This document shows positions 1 through 6,971 of a stretch of 64,000 bases of DNA, in pieces; the first letter of the stretch is position 1; the number at the start of each line of letters is the position of its first letter. The position numbers were made by a program, and so were the translations under genes. Below the pieces are notes generated by a model. It was not told where the DNA came from, searched no databases, and saw nothing but the letters and a program-made list of their open reading frames with translations. The stretch comes from Mycolicibacterium sp. 018/SC-01/001. GTDB taxonomy: Bacteria > Actinomycetota > Actinomycetes > Mycobacteriales > Mycobacteriaceae. The stretch is taken from assembly GCF_007096635.1 (NCBI RefSeq), contig NZ_VKAA01000019.1:62001-126000 (forward strand), written 5' to 3'.

Positions 1-485
1 TCGTGCAGTCGGCGATCGTCACCACGATCGCGATCATCGGCAAGGGCTGGGGGCCCGGCGCCGTCGACGCCGGCAATGTGATCGGGAACCGCAGTCTCGA
101 ACTGTTCGTCGACATCGCGGTCACCACCGTCGCCGCGGCGATGGTCGGGTTGGCGCTGTCGGCGCTGGCGCGATCGGCCGAGCAGATCATGCCGCTGCTG
201 GTGGTCGCGATCATGAGCCAGCTGGTGTTCTCGGGCGGCATGATCCCGGTGACCGACCGGATCGTGCTCGATCAGATGTCCTGGGCCACGCCCGCACGCT
301 GGGGATTCGCCGCGTCGGCATCGACGATCGACCTGATACGCCTGGTGCCCGGACCGCTGACCCCGCAGGACGACCACTGGAAGCACACGTCGGGTGCGTG
401 GCTCTTCGACATGGCGATGCTGGTGGTGATCAGCGTGGTGTACGTCGGTTTCGTGAGGTGGAAGATCCGGCTGAAAGCCGCGTGA
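1..485 (+). CDS. ABC-2 type transporter permease, C-terminal part (5' truncated by window edge)
   Basis: The reading frame is open from the left edge, so only the C-terminal ~160 residues are present. They hold three or four strongly hydrophobic stretches (for example TTVAAAMVGLALSALA, LLVVAIMSQLVFSGGMI and MAMLVVISVVYVGFV) and end in a short basic tail. The motif LVFSGGMIPV followed by a WATPARWGF-like segment is typical of the ABC2_membrane domain. In mycobacteria this domain is often fused behind FHA and ATPase domains (Rv1747-type exporters). Whether this copy has those domains cannot be seen, because the N-terminus lies outside the window. The stop codon falls inside the first copy of a 42-bp tandem repeat. 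Confidence 0.75.
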   Translation, partial: VQSAIVTTIAIIGKGWGPGAVDAGNVIGNRSLELFVDIAVTTVAAAMVGLALSALARSAEQIMPLLVVAIMSQLVFSGGMIPVTDRIVLDQMSWATPARWGFAASASTIDLIRLVPGPLTPQDDHWKHTSGAWLFDMAMLVVISVVYVGFVRWKIRLKAA

Positions 486-556
486 CGACGAGCGCAGCGA
501 GGAGTCGCGCCGAACGACACCGCGTGACGACGAGCGCAGCGAGGAGCCGCGCCAAA
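480..556. repeat. 42-bp tandem duplication at the end of the ABC transporter gene
   Basis: A unit beginning gcgtgacgacgagcgcagcg at 480 recurs at 522 with an offset of exactly 42 bp. Over about 35 bp the two copies differ at only two or three positions (gagtcg/gagccg and the final bases). The first copy contains the TGA stop of the upstream transporter gene. The core gacgagcgcagcgagga is a motif I associate with gene ends in high-GC actinobacteria; its role is unknown. It is not a hairpin, and no further copy was noticed in the window. Confidence 0.7.
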
Positions 557-622
557 CCTCTGCACTGGGGATGCTTCCGAACGCAATAGACTCGGACGGG
601 GTTTCTGGCAGGGGGCGATCAC

Positions 623-1189
623 ATGGATGACAGCGATGCGGCGATCCGCGCCGTGGCCGTGGGTGCGGCGCTGGAGGAGTTGCGGCAGTGGGGAGTGGAC
701 CGCTTCAGCATCGAAGGAGTCGTCCAGCGCTGCGACCTTGACGCCGAGCTGGTGGGTCGATTCTGGCCGAGCCCACACGATCTGATCGCCGAGGCGCTGC
801 TGAGCTCGGCCTCCGCCACGATCCGCACACCGGACACCGGCAGCCTCGCCCGCGACCTGGATGAGCTCGCGGACTCGATGCGGACCTACCTCAACGATCC
901 CGACGGTCGGCGCATCGCCCGAATGCTCGTCATCGACAGCAAGTCGCACACCGTGGACCAGGAAAGTCGGCGGCTCATCTGGAGGCGCCACCTCGACATG
1001 GTCACGACGATCCTCGACCGCGCCTCTGCCCGCGGTGAAGTCCGGCCCGGCGTCGAGCCCGTATCGGTTATGGAGCTTCTCAGCGGCCCGCTGAAATCTT
1101 GTGCGCTCTACAGCAACGAACCGATCGCGCCCGATTACTGCCGCAGCATCGCTGACATGGTGACCCGCGCGGTCAGCGCAGATCGCTGA
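623..1189 (+). CDS. TetR-family-like transcriptional regulator with a divergent HTH
   Basis: 188 residues. The N-terminal ~50 residues have the TetR layout (helix 1 around AVAVGAALEELRQWG, then FSIEGVVQRCDLDAELVGRFWPSPHDLIAEAL). The turn that is normally GVSxxxxYxxFxxK is replaced by CDLDAELVGRFWPS, so the DNA-recognition helix is atypical. The C-terminal ~130 residues resemble a ligand-binding helical bundle, including the 'GRRIARMLVIDSKSH...RRLIWRRHLDMVTTILDRA' region found in TetR C-terminal domains. Its stop abuts the convergent mfpA stop (1189/1190). The start at 623 follows GGCAGGGGGCG. Ligand and targets are unknown. The alternative is a TetR-fold protein that no longer binds DNA. Confidence 0.7.
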   Translation: MDDSDAAIRAVAVGAALEELRQWGVDRFSIEGVVQRCDLDAELVGRFWPSPHDLIAEALLSSASATIRTPDTGSLARDLDELADSMRTYLNDPDGRRIARMLVIDSKSHTVDQESRRLIWRRHLDMVTTILDRASARGEVRPGVEPVSVMELLSGPLKSCALYSNEPIAPDYCRSIADMVTRAVSADR

Positions 1190-1741
1190 TCACCCGCCGT
1201 GGATGTCCAATCCATGCGCGGCGGCGAAGGCGAGGCCCTGCTCGATGTCGATCTTGGCGCCGCGCAGCGACGCCGTGGTCCAGAACGTCGGATCGGCGCG
1301 CGCACCCCGCAGGTCCGTGTCCTCGAGGCGCGCGCCCTGCACCCGCGCCCCCGCGAGGTCGGCCCGGGCCAGCACCGCCTTGCGCAGATCGGCACCGACG
1401 AGTCCGGCTTCACGCAGGCGGCAGTCGGACAGATCGACGGTCCGTAGATCCGCCCCGCCGAGCACCGCGAGCGTGAAATCGCACTCGACGAGCGTCACGG
1501 GCCGGATCCGGCACTCCACGAACGTCGACCCGAGAAAGCTGCAATGCCGAAAGGTGCTGTGCCACAGTGTCGTACGACGGAACATGCAGTTCCGGAAGGC
1601 CGAGCCGACGTGCTCGGACTCGGAGAGGTCGACTCCGGAGAAATCACAACCGTCGAATACGACCCGCTCCGTGCGCACTCTGCTGAGATCCTCGTCGCGG
1701 AAGTCGGCGTCTGCGAATTCGCGATCGATCTGATCGTCCAT
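1190..1741 (-). CDS. mfpA: MfpA, pentapeptide-repeat DNA mimic that inhibits DNA gyrase
   Basis: 183 residues, the same length as M. tuberculosis MfpA (Rv3361c). Nearly the whole chain is pentapeptide repeats of the A(D/N)LXX kind: ADFRDEDLS, CDFSGVDLS, ADLRTVDLSD, ADLRKAVLARADLAGA, DTDLRGA. These fold into a right-handed quadrilateral beta-helix. In the family the negatively charged rod mimics B-form DNA, binds gyrase and gives low-level fluoroquinolone protection. It is the last gene of the conservon-type operon, 6 bp after mfpB; the GTPase encoded by mfpB is reported to modulate MfpA action in mycobacteria. The C-terminus (FAAAHGLDIHGG) is non-repetitive, as in the family. Confidence 0.96.
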   Translation of the reverse strand: MDDQIDREFADADFRDEDLSRVRTERVVFDGCDFSGVDLSESEHVGSAFRNCMFRRTTLWHSTFRHCSFLGSTFVECRIRPVTLVECDFTLAVLGGADLRTVDLSDCRLREAGLVGADLRKAVLARADLAGARVQGARLEDTDLRGARADPTFWTTASLRGAKIDIEQGLAFAAAHGLDIHGG

Positions 1742-1747
1742 CGCCGT

Positions 1748-2317
1748 CTACCCCGCCGGGGTCAGCCGGCTCAGCGCGTACTCGGTCACAGCGATGAGCG
1801 CCGCCTTCGCCGATTCCCGGTCCCGCGCGTTGACGGTGATCAGCGGCACGTGGTCGGGCAGCGCGAGCGCGGTACGCACCGCACTCAGCGGATGCCGTGG
1901 GGCGTCGTCGAACTCGTTGACCGCGACGAGAAACGGCAGATCGCGAGCCTCGAAGAAGTCGACCGCGGCGAAGCTGTCGTCGAGCCGGCGGAGATCGACC
2001 AGGATGATGGCCCCGATCGCACCGCGGATCAGGTCGTCCCACATGAACCAGAAGCGGCGCTGACCGGGCGTACCGAACAGGTAGAGCACCAGGTCGTCGC
2101 TCAAACTGATGCGCCCGAAGTCCATCGCCACCGTCGTCGTGGTCTTGCCGGGCAGCCCGGCGAGCTCGTCGACCCCGTGCGACGCCTCGGTCAGCAGGGC
2201 CTCGGTGCGCAGCGGCACGATCTCGGACACCGCTCCGACGAACGTGGTCTTGCCCGCCCCGAATCCGCCCGACACGACGATCTTGGTCGAGGCCGATCTA
2301 GAGAGCCTTGAGGCCAC
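1748..2317 (-). CDS. mfpB: MfpB, conservon Ras-like small GTPase (CvnD family)
   Basis: 189 residues. The Walker A P-loop GGFGAGKTT lies at about residues 17-25. The switch region is TTTTVAMDFGRI, the G3-like motif is FGTPGQRRFW, and the G4-like motif is NEFD in place of the usual NKxD. This is the actinobacterial ATP/GTP-binding protein found as the fourth conservon component (Rv3362c, Streptomyces CvnD). The GTG start at 2317 overlaps the DUF742 gene by 20 bp, so translation is probably coupled. The family acts in the cytoplasm with the roadblock protein as its likely regulator. The imperfect G4 motif suggests nucleotide specificity should not be assumed. Confidence 0.94.
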   Translation of the reverse strand: MASRLSRSASTKIVVSGGFGAGKTTFVGAVSEIVPLRTEALLTEASHGVDELAGLPGKTTTTVAMDFGRISLSDDLVLYLFGTPGQRRFWFMWDDLIRGAIGAIILVDLRRLDDSFAAVDFFEARDLPFLVAVNEFDDAPRHPLSAVRTALALPDHVPLITVNARDRESAKAALIAVTEYALSRLTPAG

Positions 2318-2672
2318 GCAGCGTCCTCCCGATCAGATCTCGTCGTTCGTCGGCCGTCGCGGCCGCGGACAGGGTGTCGTGTACCGCGATGTAACCCTGC
2401 ACCACCAGATCACCCACGACCACGCGCGCCACGCCGAGCGGTAGATGCAGATGCGCTGCGATCTCCGCGACCGACGGCCGGCCGGCGCACACCGTCATGA
2501 TCTGGGCGCGTACGTCGGTACTCGGCCAGTCCCACGGCAGGGCCGGCGTCGCGGGCGCGACCGGCGCTTCCCATGGCAGGTCGACCGCCGCGTCGGTGCG
2601 GCCCGCGGTCAGCGTGTACGGGCGGACGAGCCGCGGCTCCGGATCGCCGGCGCCGCCCGTCGGATGAGTCAC
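2298..2672 (-). CDS. DUF742 conservon protein (CvnC family)
   Basis: 124 residues, equivalent to Rv3363c. The C-terminal two thirds form a winged-helix-like DUF742 domain (VCAGRPSVAEIAAHLHLPLGVARVVVGDL, then GYIAVHDTL, about residues 58-100). The N-terminal 55 residues are Pro-rich and contain 'RLVRPYTLTAGRT', the usual DUF742 entry motif. The GTG start overlaps the upstream roadblock stop as GTGA. DUF742 proteins always travel with the kinase-like, roadblock and GTPase components of the conservon. The helix-turn-helix-like fold suggests protein or DNA binding, but no biochemical role is settled. Confidence 0.92.
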   Translation of the reverse strand: MTHPTGGAGDPEPRLVRPYTLTAGRTDAAVDLPWEAPVAPATPALPWDWPSTDVRAQIMTVCAGRPSVAEIAAHLHLPLGVARVVVGDLVVQGYIAVHDTLSAAATADERRDLIGRTLRGLKAL

Positions 2673-3061
2673 GAGCGCAACGGGTCACGTCGCGCGGAGG
2701 CGACCGCAGCACCCACCCGCTCGACGAGAACAGCCATCTCGTAACCGATCTGGCCGATGTCGCTGCCGCGTGCGGCCAGCGCCGCGATGTTGGAGCCGTC
2801 CCCCACCCGCATCAGCAGCAGGTAGCCGTTCTCCATCTCGACCACCGACTGCAGCACGTATCCGCCATCGAAGAGTTGCGCCGCACCTGCCGAAAGACTG
2901 GCCAACCCGGACGCCACCGCGGCCATCTGATCGGCCCGCTCACCGGGCATGTGGTCGCTGGCTGCGGTGAGCAGCCCGTCGGCCGAGACCAGGATCGCGT
3001 GTGACACCCCCGGCGTCTCCCTGGCGAAGCGGGACACCAGCCAGTCCAGCGACTCAGTCAT
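2669..3061 (-). CDS. Roadblock/LC7 domain protein (CvnB family)
   Basis: 130 residues from the ATG at 3061, matching the Rv3364c length. A longer in-frame start at 3127 exists, but it lies inside the kinase gene and adds a non-conserved stretch. Starting at 3061 gives the usual 8-bp overlap with the kinase stop. The Roadblock/LC7 core is clear: LDWLVSRFARETPGVSHAILVSADGL, a Gly/Ala-rich middle helix (RADQMAAVASGLASLS), then VVEMENGYLLLMRVGDGSNIAALA. In other systems this fold acts as a GTPase-activating or scaffold partner of small Ras-like GTPases, which fits the MfpB gene two genes downstream. Confidence 0.93.
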   Translation of the reverse strand: MTESLDWLVSRFARETPGVSHAILVSADGLLTAASDHMPGERADQMAAVASGLASLSAGAAQLFDGGYVLQSVVEMENGYLLLMRVGDGSNIAALAARGSDIGQIGYEMAVLVERVGAAVASARRDPLRS

Positions 3062-5405
3062 GCGTGTCCTGACGTTCGTCTCGGGCATGGCGCCGCCCGG
3101 CTGCCACACCCCCGAAGTGGTTGGCAATGCCGGCCCTGACCGCGTCCGGATCTCGCACGGCGTGGGTAGCCGCCGCCGGTTCGGCGTCCGCGGGCTCGGC
3201 GGCGCCGGGGATCAGCCGGGCACCGGGACGCCGGATGGGCAGACCCTCGGCGGTGCGCTCCTGCACCGGGGCGGCCTGCGCGGCTGCTGCGGCAGACCAA
3301 CCGTGGTCCCACACGGTCTGCCAGTTCAGATCGGTGCTGTGCGAGAGCTCATGGGGGTCGACGAGCCACTCCGAGAGCATGGTCTGGTAGATCGCGTCGT
3401 CGTCGGAGTCGTCCCGGGCATGCCGTGCGCGGGCGTGACCGTTGGGCGGTGCAGTCACAGCGACGGGCTCGGGCGTGGGTGTCGGGGCGGGCGCGGGGGC
3501 CGGCTCGGGTACCGGAGGGGGCGCCGGCGGCGTGAAAGGAGGTGTCGGAGGTGGTGCCGCCATCAGCAGTTCGGCCGGCACGTACACGCCGGCAGTGGTG
3601 CCCGACGACGGCCGACCGGCGACGGTGCTGCGCAACCGCACGACCAGCCCGTGTTCACGGGCGAGCCGACCCGCCACGAACAGGCCCATGTGCCGGGCGG
3701 TGTAGGGATTGACGTCGCCGCCGGATTGCAGCCGCGTGTTGGCGACCCGCAGATCCGATTCGCTCATACCGAGACCGGCGTCGGCGATCTCGAGGACGAG
3801 ACCGCCATTGCCCGTGTGCACGGCCGACACCCGCACCGGGGCCGTCGGCGGCGAGTACCGCAACGCGTTGTCGAGGAGCTCGGCCAGCACGTGCACCAGG
3901 TCACCGGCCACGCCGCCGGCCACTGCGCCATCGGGCAGACCCTCGGCCGTGACCCGGTGATAGTCCTCGACTTCCGACGCCGCGGCGTGGACCACGGCCA
4001 CCACGGCGACGGGCTCCGCGTTCTCCCGGGGCGTCCGCGCACCGGCCAGGACCATCAGGTTGGCTCCGTTGCGTCGCATCCGCGCGGCGAGGTGATCGAG
4101 TCGGAACAGGCTCTGCAGTCGGTCCGCGTCCTCCTCGTCGTTCTCCAACCGGTCGATCAGTGCCAGCTGCTGATCGACCAGCGTGCGATTGCGCCGCGAC
4201 AGCGTTTCGAACATGTCGCTCACCTGCATCTGCAGGCGCGCCTGCTCAGCGGCCAGGAGGACCGCCTGCTCGTGCAGCTCGTCGACCGCGTGCGCGACCT
4301 GCCCGATCTCCTCCGACGTCGACACCGGCAGCGGCGCGACCGAGGGTGTCTTGCCGTCGACGCGGGCCTGCTCGACCTCTCGCGCGAGGTCCTCGTGGGC
4401 CACCTTCAGCGCACCGTCGCGCAGGGTCCGCAGCGGTCGCACCAGGCTGCGCGCCACGAGAGTGACCAGCAGGAGCGCGATCAGGATCGCTGCGCCGACG
4501 ACGGCGGCGTCGCGGATGGCGGCGGTGCGGGCGGTGGCGGCCTGACCGGAGACGGTCGCCGGGATCATGCGGGAGGTGTCGGTGATGATGCCGTCGGCGA
4601 TACCGCGCGTGACGCGCTGGGATGCCAGCAGATCGGGGTTGCCGGGCAGCGCCACGGCGGGATCGGAGAGCAGGGACATCCGCTTGACCATCTCCGACCG
4701 CAGCGACTCGGCGGCGTCGGCGGAGCCGCCGAGGTAGGCACCCATGGCGGCGACCGTCGACGGTTCGGTGCCGGCCAGCGTGATCATCGACGAACGCAAT
4801 TCGGGCTCGGGCAAATCTGCGCCCCGATCGACCAGCATCTGCTGCATCGTCATCTGACCGCGGGCGCCCAATGCGCGCGCCAGCGCTTCACCGGCGTCCC
4901 GTACCGTCTCGTCGTCTCCGGCCACCAGACCCGTGATCGCGCTCTCGGCTGTGATGAGCAGCGGGGCGTAGGCCGTGACGCGGCCGCGCAGATCGTTGCC
5001 CCCGCCGGTGGTCTTGGTGACCAGATCGCGTCCGGAGTCGAGCAGGGTGGTCGTCGCCTGCCGAACCCCGTCGTCGACGTCGGTCTCACCGAGTCGGCGC
5101 TGCAGATCGGCGGCCTCGGTGTCGAACGCGCCGACGCGCGCGGGCACGTCGCCGCCGTCCGTCGCACTGACCAGGACTGCTTCGAGCGCGGCGAGGTACT
5201 GGCCCACCTCGGGCACGATGTCGGCACGGGCAGCCGCGACGCGCAGATCCGCCGCAGACGAGACCGCGGTGTGGATACGCAACCCACCGAACGCGCCGGC
5301 CAGCAGCAGCGGCAAAGCCACGATGGCCACGACCTTGACGCGGACCGGCCAGTTGGACAGCGCCCACCGCGGCGGCCGCTTGATCGAGGATCGCGCGTGA
5401 TTCAT
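3054..5405 (-). CDS. Conservon membrane sensor, histidine-kinase-like (CvnA family, NIT-HAMP-HATPase)
   Basis: 783 residues from the ATG at 5405 (Rv3365c is of similar size). The frame stays open further upstream, but the extra 83 residues are non-conserved in character. Layout: cytoplasmic basic N-terminus, TM1 about residues 25-41, extracytoplasmic NIT-like sensor about 45-295, TM2 about 301-319, HAMP about 320-375, a DHLAARMRRN segment near 437 in the H-box position, and a HATPase_c domain about 500-620 with N-box ELLDNALRYSPP and G-box ADAGLGMSES. A Pro-rich linker (about 650-700) and a charged tail follow. It heads the operon kinase-roadblock-DUF742-GTPase-MfpA. No response regulator is adjacent; signalling is thought to go through the GTPase. 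Confidence 0.93.
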   Translation of the reverse strand: MNHARSSIKRPPRWALSNWPVRVKVVAIVALPLLLAGAFGGLRIHTAVSSAADLRVAAARADIVPEVGQYLAALEAVLVSATDGGDVPARVGAFDTEAADLQRRLGETDVDDGVRQATTTLLDSGRDLVTKTTGGGNDLRGRVTAYAPLLITAESAITGLVAGDDETVRDAGEALARALGARGQMTMQQMLVDRGADLPEPELRSSMITLAGTEPSTVAAMGAYLGGSADAAESLRSEMVKRMSLLSDPAVALPGNPDLLASQRVTRGIADGIITDTSRMIPATVSGQAATARTAAIRDAAVVGAAILIALLLVTLVARSLVRPLRTLRDGALKVAHEDLAREVEQARVDGKTPSVAPLPVSTSEEIGQVAHAVDELHEQAVLLAAEQARLQMQVSDMFETLSRRNRTLVDQQLALIDRLENDEEDADRLQSLFRLDHLAARMRRNGANLMVLAGARTPRENAEPVAVVAVVHAAASEVEDYHRVTAEGLPDGAVAGGVAGDLVHVLAELLDNALRYSPPTAPVRVSAVHTGNGGLVLEIADAGLGMSESDLRVANTRLQSGGDVNPYTARHMGLFVAGRLAREHGLVVRLRSTVAGRPSSGTTAGVYVPAELLMAAPPPTPPFTPPAPPPVPEPAPAPAPTPTPEPVAVTAPPNGHARARHARDDSDDDAIYQTMLSEWLVDPHELSHSTDLNWQTVWDHGWSAAAAAQAAPVQERTAEGLPIRRPGARLIPGAAEPADAEPAAATHAVRDPDAVRAGIANHFGGVAAGRRHARDERQDTHD

Positions 5406-5645
5406 GAGGCTTCCTGATGATGGCGCCCTCGTCGTGCGGACGTGGAGCGCCGGGGGATGCGACGAGTATGCCAGCCGGTTCCTGCGGTCGCCAGACTTCT
5501 CCGCCACGGTGCAGAAACAGCAAAGTGGCTGGCAGCGGGCCTGTTGAGGCGTTGCGATTTCGTTTTCGAGCCGTTGCGTGTCAGAGGGTGAAGCACCGCT
5601 GATCGAAGGGCACAATCGATGGTGACCCCTTTTGGAGGAGTAGCA

Positions 5646-5798
5646 ATGACCCACAATGGCGTGGAGATGGCACTGCTCGCCGATGCATCCGAAATCGGCG
5701 ACTCACCCCTGATGCGAGCGATGAGCAGCGAGATGGTCGACATCGACACTCTCGAAGGTCTGATCTCGATCGCGAGCTACGAGACCTGCCTGGACTGA
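5646..5798 (+). CDS. Small protein of unknown function (50 residues)
   Basis: An ATG at 5646 is preceded by TTTTGGAGGAGTAGCA, an unusually good ribosome-binding site with a spacing of 7-8 bases. The frame runs 50 codons to TGA at 5796-5798. The product begins MTHNGVEMALLADASEIG, has a Met/Ser-rich middle (SPLMRAMSSEMVDIDTLEG) and ends ISIASYETCLD with a single Cys near the C-terminus. It is acidic overall. It is divergent from the conservon kinase (240 bp away) and lies 21 bp upstream of trmL, so it may be the first gene of a trmL transcript. No family was recognised. The length and C-terminal Cys recall peptide precursors, but no modification enzyme is encoded nearby. Confidence 0.6.
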   Translation: MTHNGVEMALLADASEIGDSPLMRAMSSEMVDIDTLEGLISIASYETCLD

Positions 5799-5819
5799 CA
5801 CCCGTTTACCCTGCCAAGG

Positions 5820-6284
5820 GTGTTCCGGGTGATGTTCTACTCGCCGCGTATCGCGCCCAACACCGGCAACGCGATCCGCATGGTGGCCGGCACCGGGTGT
5901 GAACTGCATCTGGTCGAGCCACTCGGCTTCGACCTGTCCGAGCCCAAGCTGCGTCGCGCCGGCCTCGACTATCACGACCTCGCGTCGGTGACGGTGCACC
6001 CGGACCTGGAGGCGGCCTGGACGGCGGTGATGCCGGCGCGGGTGTTCGCATTCACCGCACATGCCGAGGCGTCGTTCGCCGATGTCGACTACCGGCCGGG
6101 CGACGTGCTGTTGTTCGGGCCGGAGCCGACCGGTCTGGACGCCGAGACACTGGCCGATCCGCACGTTACGGCGCGGGTGCGGATTCCGATGTTGAGTGGC
6201 CGGCGGTCACTGAACCTGTCGAACGCGGCCGCCGTGGCCGTCTACGAGGCGTGGCGCCAGCACGACTTCGCGGGCAGCGTGTGA
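5820..6284 (+). CDS. trmL: tRNA (cytidine/uridine-34 2'-O)-methyltransferase, SpoU/TrmL family
   Basis: 154 residues, identical in length to Rv3366 (spoU). It begins at a GTG (VFRVMFYSPRIAPNTGN). The SPOUT hallmarks are present: N-terminal PRIAPNTGNAIR, central LLFGPEPTGL (motif 2) and C-terminal RIPMLSGRRSLNLSNAAAVAVYEA (motif 3), which form the trefoil knot binding S-adenosylmethionine. The short chain with no N-terminal substrate-binding extension is typical of TrmL (formerly YibK), which methylates the wobble 2'-OH of certain tRNA-Leu isoacceptors. The tRNA target in this organism is an inference from the family. Its right-hand neighbour, the nitroreductase gene, is convergent with an 11-bp gap. 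Confidence 0.93.
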   Translation: MFRVMFYSPRIAPNTGNAIRMVAGTGCELHLVEPLGFDLSEPKLRRAGLDYHDLASVTVHPDLEAAWTAVMPARVFAFTAHAEASFADVDYRPGDVLLFGPEPTGLDAETLADPHVTARVRIPMLSGRRSLNLSNAAAVAVYEAWRQHDFAGSV

Positions 6285-6294
6285 GCGGGCAGCG

Positions 6295-6957
6295 TCACCA
6301 CGTGTCCCAGTGAGTGAGTTGCTCGGCGGGCAGCCGCTTGGCCTTCTTGAAGTCGGTGCCCTTGGTGTAGGCGATCGGGAACAGCCCGGCCTGGCTGTAC
6401 GACTCGTACGGGATGCCCAGCAGCTCGGCGGCCTGGCGTTCGCCGTCGCCCAGCAGGTGCAGCGTGGTCCAGGCCGAGCCGAGACCGCGTGAGCGCAGCG
6501 CCAGCATGAAGCTCCAGACGGCGGGCAGCAGGGATCCCCAGAAGCCCGCGCTGGCACCGGACACGGTGTCCATCGGTTTGCCCTCGAGGCACGGGATCAG
6601 CATCACCGGGGACTTCTCGAGGTTGTCGTTGAGGAAACGGGCGGAATCCTCGACACGCGGCATCTGCTCATCGCGGATGTCGCCGTGCTCGGGCTTGGCC
6701 TTGTCCAGGTACGGCGTGGCGTTGGTCCGGTAGATCTCGGCCAGCGCGAGTTTCTTGTCGGGGTCGGTGACGAAGACCCACTGCCAGCCCTGGGTGTTGC
6801 TGCCCGTCGGCGCCTGCAGTGCGATGTCGAGGCATTCCATCAGCACCTCGCGGGGCACCGGCTTGTCGAAATCGAGGCGCTTGCGCACCGAGCGTGTGGT
6901 GGTCAGAACCTCGTCGGCGGACAGGTCGAGCGTCGGGTGTGTCCTCTGAGATGTCAT
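6295..6957 (-). CDS. Nitroreductase-family FMN oxidoreductase (Rv3368c type)
   Basis: 220 residues from the ATG at 6957. The frame stays open far upstream, but that part is antisense to dnaE2 and is a shadow. Nitroreductase features: RSVRKRLDF near residue 22 (Arg for FMN phosphate), QAPTGSNTQGWQWVFV near 49-64, a central variable cap, and SRGLGSAWTTLHL plus ELLGIPYESYSQAGLFPIAYTKG toward the C-terminus. The family uses FMN and NAD(P)H to reduce nitro groups, quinones or enones; the physiological substrate is unknown. It sits 14 bp downstream of dnaE2 on the same strand, as in M. tuberculosis (Rv3370c-Rv3368c), so read-through from the SOS promoter is possible. Confidence 0.92.
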   Translation of the reverse strand: MTSQRTHPTLDLSADEVLTTTRSVRKRLDFDKPVPREVLMECLDIALQAPTGSNTQGWQWVFVTDPDKKLALAEIYRTNATPYLDKAKPEHGDIRDEQMPRVEDSARFLNDNLEKSPVMLIPCLEGKPMDTVSGASAGFWGSLLPAVWSFMLALRSRGLGSAWTTLHLLGDGERQAAELLGIPYESYSQAGLFPIAYTKGTDFKKAKRLPAEQLTHWDTW

Positions 6958-6971
6958 TGTGCCGAGGGTAC

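Noticed and set aside
2949..5417. Long open frame (about 820 codons) on the plus strand opposite the conservon kinase
   Set aside because: Its product is Arg/Gly/His-rich low-complexity sequence with no domain, and the minus strand holds an unmistakable sensor kinase. It reflects high GC at codon position 3.
5646..5798. 50-residue protein as a lanthipeptide, mycofactocin or FxSxx-type precursor
   Set aside because: No Cys/Ser/Thr core pattern of those classes, no C-terminal IDGxCGVY or FxSxx motif, and no modification enzyme gene nearby.
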